Source: Bigelowiella natans CCMP2755
Taxonomy: Eukaryota; Cercozoa; Chlorarachniophyceae
NCBI GenBank assembly: GCA_000320545.1
Contig: ADNK01002468.1
Location: 5,001-65,507 of the forward strand
Direction: 5' to 3'
Length of the DNA: 60,507 nt
This document shows, piece after piece, positions 47,595 through 59,676 of this stretch. The position numbers and the translations under genes were made by a program. Positions within the stretch are counted from its first letter, which is position 1. Each line of letters opens with the position of its first letter. The notes under the pieces were generated by a model that was given only the letters and a program-made list of their open reading frames with translations, was not told the origin of the DNA and made no database searches.

Positions 47595-49133
47595 GTCGTC
47601 GTCGTCGTCTTATCATCGTCTCCATCGTTTTCCCTCTTTTGTTATCACCTAGCTTCAATGTATCAGGTCGGACGGCGTACGTACAACAACTTACTTGCAT
47701 GATGCGGCGTGTCTTTTCGCCGTCTTTGGTCCTGCCACGAACCATGAGCGATTGCTTCCCCATCATCGATACGTCGATAGCACGCGACCATTCCCACTTA
47801 TACCCATATCTGCAAGCCACATCGAAATTATGACAACTATACTAGTAAACACATACATACACGTACAAAAAACACACATGCCACAATATACTTACTCATG
47901 AGCGAATTTATTACCCATCAGAAGGCCGCACGTTGATGAGCCGCTTTTTCCTGAAATCCGTCCACTGAAATGCAACACGGGTGGCGGAGGGGGTGGGCAA
48001 CGAGCTCGATAGTGTTGGGGTTTCATTTCGACGAGATGAGGATGGAGATTGTGACGGCGAGAGGTCGCCTTTGTGCCCTCCTCCCTGCTGCTTCAGGCTC
48101 CCCATCATCGTACTGCGCCATGAGGGGGGGACGAAGGTCTCCCGGTGAGTACAGCCATCCTGCCGCACTGTCAGCTTGTGCATTTGCATGTTGATGAGGA
48201 TGATACGTGGCGTGAGGGTTACGAGCCACGTCCGAGAGAAAGGCCTATCGAAGGTACCGTACATAAAACATAACAATCAACGAGAAGGTATTCGTATTTT
48301 GCTAGTGCGGAACGGATCGTGTCGCATCGTAATCAAGTGAGAAATGCTAAGTCACATACAACACATAGACGCGCACACATCCATCCCCCCCCCCCCCCCC
48401 CCCCCTCCCCGTCCACACACACACCCCGGCGCCTTGGTCATATGGAAACCGAGGAGGTATCCAGGCTTATCCTTCCGAACGACTTTGCTGATGTTCTGAG
48501 ATCGCTCCGTGCGGATCACCTGCAGCTCATTGGACTTCACTGCTTTGCCTGCGAAAAGAAAAGGGAGAGAGAAAAGGCACATTTACTTTACAGCAACGCT
48601 AATAATAACAGTAATTTATCATCATCACCACCACCGCCACCACCACACCACCACCGAAGAGACGCTCTCGTCGTCCCATCCTATGCTCCCCCCTCCCCCG
48701 CTAAAGCCAGGGATTGTCGCCATACATGGGATGTACAGCTGCTGCGGCGGATCGCCAGCTCGCAGCTCAACAAGTTTGGAGAATTTGCTCGCCGAGTCTG
48801 GCCGCAGCACGGTCACTTTCAGCTTGTGTACGCTCCGCTTTTGGTAAGATAGAATGAGCGCGGAATCGGGCAGATCGGCCATGGATAGCACGTTCGTCTG
48901 GTGCTGATTCAAGCTCGAGGAGGAAGAGGAGGAGGAAGTGAAGGATGATCGCCTCGCCGCCTTCCTTGCCCTGCCTATGTTTGCCTCCCTACAAAACGGC
49001 ACGATATAGCCCGAGAATTGCGTATTCGGCTGATACGCCCTCGCCTCCACCGCCATCTTAACCGGGTCATCCTGCGTGGAGGACGAGCTTTCTTGCTCAC
49101 CACTCCTTATCTTATCGTTTTCTTCATGGTGTC

Positions 49134-49168
<35 letters not shown>

Positions 49169-52100
49169 AGCGGCAATTGCGGCGGGTCCACCCTGATGAT
49201 TGGTGTTTGAGAAGGGCTTGCGGCTGCTGACTCGCACTTGGGGTCTCCGTCGCCACCACCTGCTGTCTTAATCTCTGGCCGAGGTGATGGTTGGAGCGCG
49301 GTCTTGTTGCTGTCGCTGCTGACGCGTTGTTGGGGTGAGGATGGAGAAGGGAGCGACGACTTGTTAAGCGCCTTCTCCCCCATCTCCTCGATCACAGGTA
49401 GCACGGGGTTGTCGCCGTTCTTGCTGTTGTCCGCGGCCCCTGCAGGAAGAGTACGCAGCGGCAAAACAATGGCAATGAATAATGGTTTGTTTTTTTAAAA
49501 AAACAAAGTAAAGAGCATACGAACTACCCTCCCTACACCTCTTGAATGCTAAATGGTGTGAATGATGATGAGGATGATGTAGATGATTTCTGTTCTAATG
49601 AGGGTAATGACGATGGTTAAACAATACCTCCGGCAGCAAGTATCTTTGCCTTTGGCCTGGATCGTCGAGGTTTCCGCTGCTGCTCTAATTGTTCCTTCTT
49701 TCTATCTTTCTTCTTCTCGTCACCATCATCCTCCTTCTCCACCTCATCCACCTCTTCCTCCTCTTCGTCATCTTCATCGTCATCATTTTCCTCGTCGCCC
49801 TCCATAAAGGACTCGGCGGAGACATACGATTGCGCAACCGACATCGTGGTCCCTGCGCGCGACAGGACGTTGTTGCTCCCCACCCCCCCCACCGCGCTGC
49901 GAGGCGGGAAGAAGGACGCAACATGGTGCTTGGCCAGAATTTTCTCAAGCGAGATCTTTTCTGTGCGGTATGCGAGCTTCAGCTCCGTGCGATTGATGAG
50001 GATGAAAGGAGTGAAGAATACGATGCTACGTGAGAACTTCGATGGGTCGACATGGTCACGCTCCATGTGTCCGCCGTTCCCCTTCGCGTCGTCACCATTC
50101 ATGGCAAAGCTGCTGCTGCTGTCGCCACTGCCGATAAGAGGCAATTTGGTCCACAGATTGACGATGGAGGGCAGGATCTCCCGACCCGCGCGCTTTCGCT
50201 CCACTGCGGCGCTTACGGAGCGAGATTGCTTGGAATCGACGAAGAGATGCATTGATCCAATGAGCTCCTCGGCTCTGTGCATAGCCTCCAGCGGCTCCTG
50301 CGCCCATGGCAGCCCAGCATCGTAATCTGGCACCAGGAAACCATTTGTGCTGTTGTCTGCATGCTTGTTTTTACCCTCCACCTCCTCCTCGTCCTCTTCC
50401 CTCTCCCTCCGAAGCCGTGCATTGACAAACACTCTCGACGTGTGCCCCCCCTTGGAGGCACCCACGATCTGCTCGTACACCTCTCCTCGGTGGGTGACGG
50501 GTAGGACCATTCGCTTCTCGGCCTGGACAACGCGGCGGCGGCGGCGACGAAGATGACTGCGACTCGAAGACGCGGAATAATGCTGCTGATGTAGGGGAGT
50601 AGACGAGAGCGTCCTGGTAGCAGCTTTAGTAGTTGTAGTAGTAGTAGTGGTGGTGGTGGTGGTGGTAGTAGTAGTAGCAGTAGAAGCAGTAGAAGCAGCG
50701 GTGACGCTCGTCTGGATCACCACCTTCAGCTCTATCTCGCGCAAAAGCATATTGCGTACCACAAGCGTCGGACTGACGCCGATAACGCTGGCCAACGTCT
50801 CATCATCACCGTCGTTGTCCCCGTCCAGGCAGAAGTTCTGGCGCCAGGCATTGTAGCAGAAGGGCCGCCCCCCCGGCACCTTCGATATGCAGGGCAGCTC
50901 CAGTCGCTCGAGTTTATGGCTGCTCATGGGCGGCGCACGCGTGTAGAAGATCGGCTTGACCGGAGGTGCGATACGAAACTCGCCATAGCGTCCATCGTCT
51001 CTGTACCGTCGGAAGATGTCCCAATCTTGGGTCTTGAGCCGGATGCTGAGATGGACTTTCGCACGTACTTGGTGGCGCTTGTTGGGAATTGGGCACAGCG
51101 CTAAGCCAAACGCCGCGTTCGCCTTGTCGGGCGACTCAAGAACGCGTCGCTCGATCTCAGCGATGGTGATCTCTGTGCGGGCGAGGAGCATGTCAAAGGC
51201 CACGCGGTCGTCGTACAGCTCCACTTGGAGCGTTCGCAGCTTCTGTAGGGCATCCCGGCTCAGCGTTAGCTTGTGATCGAACCTGGGCACGACAACGACA
51301 ACAACGGTACAATGACGTAATGTTTTTGCTTAAGTCTTCCTATGATTATTCATCGTAGTAGCAGGAGTAATTATACTGGCAATATGCAGATTCTCTCCCC
51401 CCCTCCACCCCTCCCTCCCTGTATGGGCATATCGGGTCATCATCATTGTCATCGTCATTATTATTCTCATCTTCATAATCAGCAGTAACAGTAGCAGTAC
51501 ACGCAGCAGCATGATTGCAGGATACGGCACGGACTTGGCTTCGCGGCATTGCTTTTGAGCTGCCGTCTGCGTCTTGAGCACTAGTTTCCCATTCGCATCC
51601 AGGAGCCGCACCGTGATGGATGGGTCGTAGAGCTTCTTCGTGTCATTTTCATCGATGATGCCCACGCAATCTGCGACACCCATCTCCGCCTCTCGATCTA
51701 CGAACAACTCGGTTGTCGCCGTCGCTGTCGCACGGAGGGACGCCTCATTCTCCTAAGAATTAAAGGGAGGGAAGAAATATGGAAACAATGCTGGGGGCAG
51801 TGAACAGCAGGCACTAACGGCTAAGTATTATATGCTGCTAGGGACCTGAAATCTAGTGTCTACTATATGTATTCATATTGATTTACGACAAGAACAAACA
51901 ACCTTGTGGAGTCCTTCCGTGCCTCCTCCTCCATCATCTCCCCCTTTGCTCGTATCATTGTTCTCCTCTTCATCTCCCTTTTCTTCCCCCGCCTCCCCGC
52001 CTTCACCTTCATTAGCTACATTGCTCCTATCTTCTCCTTGTTCTCTGATACCAGCATCGCGCTTTGCGCCGTCCTCCTCCCCCTCCCCCCCTCCCCTCTC

Positions 52101-53827
52101 TTCTCCGATGCAATCGACCTCATCTATCTCCGTGGAGAGGCCGGTATCAAGGCCTTTGGCGACGAATTGCGAGTTACCAGTATCTTCATCAGAGTCCCTA
52201 GACTTCTTATCCTTCTTAGCATCGCCAGTAGTAGTAGTAGCAGTAGTAGTAGTGTTAGTGGTAGTTGCAGAAGGATCACTTCCGGTGGTTGCTTTGCTTT
52301 GGCTTTGTCGGGCCTTTCGCGTTTCTTTGAGGTCTTCCCCATCGCTGCCCCTCCCACCCTGCCTCTGATCAGCATCGTCGCCGTCATCAAGCCAGAGCCC
52401 CCAAGAACGGGTCTCCCGCACGAGGCCGGAAGGCGGGGGAAGGTCGCTCTCTGGAATGTACAGCGCTTTGGCATGGAGCATCCGCTCCACCGCTGTCTTC
52501 CGCGATTCCTTCAGGCTCACTTCGTGCGCGGCGAAGGACAGATTCGCAAAGTGGGCAATGCGGATGGGGTCCGAGAAGAAAAACTGCCGCCCCTCTCCGC
52601 TGTGATTCCTCACGGGTCGAAGGCTGAACGACGCACGTGCGAGCAGGTGGCACGGCAGTACCACCGTCTCCCATGATGCGAGATCCCGCGACACCTGATA
52701 CACCTAATGGGGGAAGGGGGAGGGGAGGGAAAGAAGAATATCGTCATCGAATGGCTCCCCAGTTTTTGGTTGGAAAAATATGGAAATTTTGAGGTCGAGT
52801 TTTTATAGTTTAGTCGCCGGCACCACCGCCATATCAGCAACGACGCAGACCAGTTGTGCGTCTGCTACAAGCTGCTATTACCGCGTTGCATCGTCCTGGA
52901 GCAAAGGGTGGCAGCTGCACCGGCAGCGTGAGGACAAGATGTGAGGGCACAGATGTCGCGTTGCACAGACACACCAGAGAGCACAGCTCAATCCGGACGA
53001 AACCCTTGCTTCTAGACAGGTGCCTTCGCTGCTGCGACGATGGCTTCTCTGGATGGGTCTCTGCGTCCTCCCGACGATGCTGTGCTTCGGCCGCATCGTA
53101 AGCAGCAGGAAACGGCTCCGTGGAACGAGTGACCTTGCAGATGAGCTGCACGAGACCGAACTGCGGGTGCATGTGGCTCTCAACCTGCTGGTACGAGGTG
53201 CCTTCGATCAGGAATCGAAACTTGAGCGGGGCCAGGTCTAGCGCGCTTTCGGCGGCTGATACTGGATAGAGACGCAAGGGAGGGGAAAGGGGGGGTGGGG
53301 GGGATTGGTGTTAGAGGAAGGATCGTCACTGCTCAAGGCGGTCCCTTGCAAGGAGGACAAATACATCCATTCATGCAAGCAGCCGCACATGTGCATGAAC
53401 GTGCATAGTACCCACCATCGTCATCATCATCTTCCTTCTCCTCCTCACGGGATCCTCCTTGCCTGTGCGATGAGGAAGCTGGCTGCGCACTCGGGCGCTC
53501 CGAGCTGCTTCGCCGTCTCCTTCTCAAATCCGTTGCTGGGATTGAAGGAGATCGATAATGCCGTGATAAATCCTCATGCTCGTCCATGTGCGTCACCAGC
53601 GTTACCGATGACGACGCCTTCCTTCGCACGCGAAGCTCGGGAAGCTCTAGCTGCACTTTCAGCTGCACGGAGGCGGCGTGGGGATCGTCCGGGGGGGTCA
53701 AAATGACGAAATCCGCTTGGCTGCAGAGGAGGGAGGGGGATGGGGCAGGTGGGAGGAATGTTAGATGGTGAGCAGATCTGCGAAACAGCGGATAAGCCAC
53801 ACAAGCATAAATAACAAAAAACGATGC

Positions 53828-53878
<51 letters not shown>

Positions 53879-55619
53879 AGTGCTGCCTTCAAAGCTACCA
53901 TCCCCGTCTCTCCTCCTCCACTTCCCCCTCACTATAACCTGTTGTGCTTGAGGAGTCCCGAGCGATGATGGAGCTTGCTCTTCGTCAAATTCTCCGCCTC
54001 AAAGCGCAGCGGAACTCCACAGTTGTTGCACAGCACAACGCGGTCCTTTGGCTGGTTGACAGAGCTTGCGTCGCTGTCGTAGAGGACGGCGAGCTCCGAA
54101 ATCGTGGAGAGAAGATCTGGCGATAAGCTCACGTTGATGACCCGAGGGACGACAAGCTCAAGGTGCTGCTCGACGTCGCGCTTGCTGCTCGTTCTCTTCC
54201 ATGTCTAATTAATGTGGAAGATAGTACGCGTGAGTAGTCGGAATATGAGTACGATCGAGATTGGGTGACTCTTAAGCATATATATATATCCAATCGTGTG
54301 TTCTGATGATTCGGAAGTTGTTGGCATTCGAACCACAACCCCATTCGCCATTTACCTTTTTCGCAAGAGCGGGTTGCGGCGCGGGTTCCGCTTTGAGACG
54401 GTATTGGCAGCGGTAGGACGAGGTGACGAGGCTGCGCTCGAGCAGCTCCTCCCACGCGTCAACGTGAGGAGCGAAATGCTTTGCTGACACATGGCCGCTC
54501 AGCATGCCTTCCACTAGCCGGTAGCACCTTCCTGGTCCTGCAACTGCTGTGCCCTCACGGTCCATGCGCACGGACGCGAGAAACCCTGAGATGATGAGAA
54601 AGTGATAAGATGATGCTACCGATGCGGCCTCGACATCACAGTGACGTATAACGGCGAAGTGACACACAAGAAGTAGGGGAAGGCTAGAGGAGGTGGTGTG
54701 TGTGGGGGGGGGGGTAGAAGCCCAAACCTATATCGCCGAGCCCGAATCGGAACATATATGTTTGAGTGAGGTTATTCCGCAGCCGGAAGGTGATATTGTT
54801 GCAGCCCACAGCATATGTCCTGTTGATTAGGTTTTCACGGCCCAAATTCTCCCTCCTCCTCGTTTTCCTCCTCGTTCTTTTCTTTCTCTTGTTCCTCCTC
54901 CTCCGCCGGCCGCCACGATCATCATCAGTATCACTGCTTTCATCATCCCAGTTCAAAGCCTTCAGCTTCTTCGCCCGGCGCGCACGGAAGCTGTCCAGCT
55001 CTGATTTGGAGAAGGTTGGCGGCCATGGCGCGACGTAGTTGTACAGTGGGTCACGGTCCTGCTCATTAGGACCGAAGCGGTCGCGGATGGGAGCTTCTGA
55101 GGCGAAGTCCAATGAAGGTAGGCGCCGTAGCATGCGCTTGGTGGAGTGGCGGAGCGCCAGGATCGAGGCCACGTCTTTCAGCGACAGAGAACTCTGATTG
55201 GTTAGAAGGAACAGCTTATTAGCAATTATCGTGAGGAGGCCGCTGCTGTGGTGGTTTCAGCAACAACTGAATGGATTATCACCTCCAATTCGCCGATCTC
55301 GACAATGGTCCTAGAGTGTTCCCGTGGTAGGGTGCTCAACACCTGCTTCTCCTTCTCTGTCCCCTCCTCCTCTTCCCCCCCCTTCCGCTGTGACATCATC
55401 TTCGTTGTCTTCGTTTCAGGGTGGCGGACGAAGGTGGCCAAGATAGGAAGCGTGTCCCGGTCGTTTGCAAGCTCCAGCTTCATACCCTTTTGCAGCCTGA
55501 GAATTGGCTCGAAACGCAGAGTTTGCGACCGATTCCTGTCGTCGTCGTCGTAGGATGATGATGATATCAGACTCACGAACAGCCAGTACATATGGTGTGG
55601 CGAACGCACTACACACACT

Positions 55620-55660
<41 letters not shown>

Positions 55661-56564
55661 CACGCACTTAAAGGGAAGAACAAACCCCCTTTCCATCGTC
55701 CTCTCGCCCAATCTCTCTCCATCTCTCCTTCTATCTCCCTTCTCACCGGTATGCAGAACTGTCGTGATCGTCGTCCGTCGCGGATCGCTTGACAGCCCCC
55801 CCCTCCCCCCCATTTCCCCAGACCTCGATATCGGACGTGACGGACGGGTCGGGCACTAGGGTGTGTATTGCGCTATAGTAAGTCGCAGGACCAGCCCCGT
55901 GATTTTCCGTCCCGTTTCTCCCCACCCCCCCCTGAATATCTCTGATGAGCGAGACGGGACAAATGCTGCACAGCAGTGTCTGGAGTTGCAGAGAGATTTG
56001 GTTGGACGTGCAGTCCTGGTCAACAAGATGGAGGAACCGAGAGTACGTCACGCCCATTTCGCTTGTTTCGACCACGAGCGCGGTCCCGTCGTCGCCGCGG
56101 TCACCACCTTCCTCTTCTTCTGCCTCCTCCTCTTCCTTCTCTTCGCGTCCAGTTTCTCCATTACTCTCACCGCCATTCTTCTTCTTCCCTTTCTTTGTCT
56201 TCTTCTCCATTGGCAGGTTGCCGCTGTAGGGGTGTCGCTGGAAGGGCATCCAGAAGCTCGTGCCATGCGCCTGAAGCTTGATTGTTCTGGACCAAAAGAG
56301 GGCGTCGTTTATCGGCGGATCGTAGCTGATCTCTGGGTAGTTGTCCGGCGCGATTGGGTACTTATACGGCACGAGGAAGGGATGGGCGAAGAATCTACGA
56401 GAAACCAGTGAGTGAGCTCGAGGGAGGCGAGGATTTATGGAATAATGATGATGTTCATCGAGATAGGTAATGGCGAGAAGATTAACTACGACGACGACGA
56501 CGACGACGACGACGACCAGTCTAAAAGTGAATGTAAGGCTTCATCTCCCCCCCGCACCCCCTCT

Positions 56565-56632
<68 letters not shown>

Positions 56633-59275
56633 ATATACCCGCCTATCAGCTTGAAGAGCCCAAGGTCGAGCTCTATGACGAGGTTCTCGAACGAGATCCA
56701 TGTCGCCTCCCCATCCATGGCTACGACACGCTCCAGCTCGACTACTCCGTGCTGCTGCTGCTGTCGGTGATCTCCGTCACCCCCCCCCTCCTCTGTCCCA
56801 TCCCCGCCCGCCACTCTTTTGCTCAATATCGCGCATCGCAGCTGGGCTGCCTGCTCGGGGGAGAGGAAAGGGAGGACCGCAGTATGCAACGGCGTCTTCG
56901 TCGTCGTTGCATCAGTCCTCCCTTCCCTTGGCACCTGCTGCTGGTGCTGATGCTGGGAGCTCCTCTTCCGCGGAGGCGTGCGATGGAGTATTGGATCGTG
57001 AATCGCGACGGAGTATAAGTTGTGGAGGTCGTTGCAGCGCAGCACGATGACGTCTAGCAGACGAGACCTCACGCATGCCCAGCTGCTGCCAATCACCGCG
57101 GTTCTCAGGTGCGCGTTGAACAAGCCCTCGGCGTGCTGCTGCTCCCGCCGTCGACGAAGCGTCAGTTCCACGCGGCTGCGAGCGCCAGAGGAGGGGGGGG
57201 AGGAAGGAGGGACTTTATCGCTATTATGGCTGTTGCTGCTGGTGGTGTCTCCCGCCCTCTTTTCCTCTCGGTCGCTGTCACCTTTGTCCATTGAGAGCTT
57301 CGGTGCTCGGAAGGCGAGGGGATGGTGCCGCGAGGAGGGCCAATGAGGTCCTCCACCGGGGTGGAGTAGGTGGATGGCGACCTATGCGTGGGTGCGTGCG
57401 TGTCTATATATGTTGGACGTTTTCCTCCCCTCTCCCCTCCTCTCCCCGGCTTCCTACTCCTTCCTCTCCCTCCTCGCTCTCTTTTCAAGCGTGCATACAT
57501 GCATGTACACAGGCATACCTGCTGGGCGATAACTTGCACCTTGAGCCACGCGTACACGTCGTTGGGGTAGGCGTAGGGCGGCCACTGCACCGTCTGCGTG
57601 TACTCGCACAAGCCCTGAGGGAGAGGAGACGACGATTCATTGGTTGATTGTTGATTCGTGGGCAGATAGATGGGTGGGTGGATGGAGGACATCAACACAT
57701 TGACAAAGATTCGGTAAAAATGGTGTCATTTAGTAGTAGCATGCAGCACGTATGAACCCTCCCTCCTCCTCCTCCTCCTCATTCTCCTCATTCTCCTCAC
57801 TCTTACACCTCGGTCGTCCAGAAGATAATCTGGTCGTAGAGGGTCTGGTCGACGAGGAATTCAGCGCTGTTGAAGCGCACCGCAACGGCCATGGGAGAGT
57901 TCCGCCTGAGCTTCGCCCCTCGTTCATTCTCTGCCGCAAACTTGCCTTCGTGGTCCTGCTTCTTCTCCTCGCGCGAGATGCCTGGTGGACGGTAGAGCGT
58001 CCTCTCGACTTCAAAGTAGTTCTTGCGGAGCAGCGATTGAGCCTTGAAGGTGCGGGTGCGGTCGTTCTGCGACTCCGTACCAACGAAGACGGACACGCTT
58101 GTTGGCATTAGCAAAGGCCCCTCAGTCGTCGCATCCCTCCAGCTCTTCCGCCCGTCGCTGTGGAACGCAACCACGTTCTGGAGAAAGGGGGGGGGGGCGT
58201 TAGGAGGGCGTTGCTTTCCTCGCATTATGTTTGAAATATCCTCGTCGACGACAACATAACAATAACAACAACAACAACATGACAATAACAACAACTACAA
58301 CAACAATAGAAACAACCACCACCACAACAACAACAACCTGAAAGTAGATTGAAAGCACAGGCGGAAAGGCAAGCTCCTCGCTGTCTTCTTCCCCGTTTCT
58401 TCCATTTCCTTCACCTCCACCTCCTTCTTCCCCTCCGTCATCGTTGTCCTTTACCGAGGAGGATGCTGCCGAGATGGCATCTTGACTTCCCCCCTCTCCC
58501 TTCTCCTCCTCGTCGTCCTCCTCTTTCTTCTTCTTTTCCTTTTTATCGCTCTCGTCATCACCGTCCTTGATGTCCTGCGCGATGCTCACTCCCCCATTGT
58601 TGTTGCTGCTGCGGGCTTTTTCTTCAAACTCCAGATCTTCAACATAGTCGTCGGCGTCATAAAACTCATCCTCCTCCGAATCCTCCTCCGAATCTTCATC
58701 GTCGTCGTCATAATGAGGGGAGCGGTGAAGCGCGACGGCTCCCCCCACCCTCCCGCCTTCTTGTTTGAGCAAACCGATCCTACGCTTCACTTCGTTCAGA
58801 ATCCCGAGGGCCCCTGCGCCAGAGATGTTTACAACGCCGACACCCATATTCGAGGTGCTGACAAACTCCCCGCTGTCACCGAGAGCTGACGGTCCTCTGC
58901 GCGGAGAAGTGCTCGTCCCCTTCTTGAGATCTGCCAACGCGGCAGCCCCTTCTCCAAATACTGCTGAAAGGGACGACGACGACGACGACGACGATGGGGC
59001 GTGTGGGGAGGAGCTCTTGGTCCTCCGTCTCGCCCTCCGTGGAATCGCGCCGACACAAAGAGCAAGCTGCTCGACGTAGGACGACGAGGATAATGCCGAT
59101 GGCGGTGATGGCTCTGGCCTGCTGCCCTTATCATTCCCTCTCGACTTTCCTCGCGCATCCTCTATGGCCTTCTCCTCTTTCTCCTCCTCCCTCTCCTCCT
59201 CCTGAAGCTTTTTCATCTCCCTGCCCAGCGGTGGTTCATACGACGACAACAACACGGAGTAGAAGAGCAATTTAG

Positions 59276-59309
<34 letters not shown>

Positions 59310-59610
59310 TGTATGTGTGTGGACGTATGGATGCTTACAAAAGACTGCTTGTGATGGATTCGTCCCCGCCTCGAGAAGGCAACGAAAGTGTAAAAGAGAA
59401 GCAAAGGAGATGGGTATTTCCCTCCATAAACGCTCATTTTCCAGCGAAAAGCAACAAAGTCAACGAAGAAAAGAGGCTGCGAATGGCGGATAAACATTCA
59501 AACAGTACAAAGGAAAGAAGAGGGGCGGAGCACAGATCCGACGTTTTGCCCTTTCCAGTTAACGCTCACAACCCATACTCTAGGCTGTATTCTTTGAAGG
59601 GAGAGAAAAG

Positions 59611-59676
<66 letters not shown>

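Larger units (their letters stand above)
45644..54060 (-). other. VPS13 adaptor-binding (VAB / SHR-BD) region
   Basis: Repeated beta-rich units with the family pattern of a short strand, a conserved N or NRT/NCT turn and an (F/Y)R-type strand: VLCNNCGVPLRF, VSPTLVVRNMLLREIEL, FFTPFILINRTELKLAYR, TLTPRIILINMQMHKLTVRQ and PFRIENCTPFPLSFHQKG. This region binds PxP-type adaptor motifs in yeast Vps13. Very long Ser, Asp/Glu and Gln loops separate the units. Confidence 0.7.
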
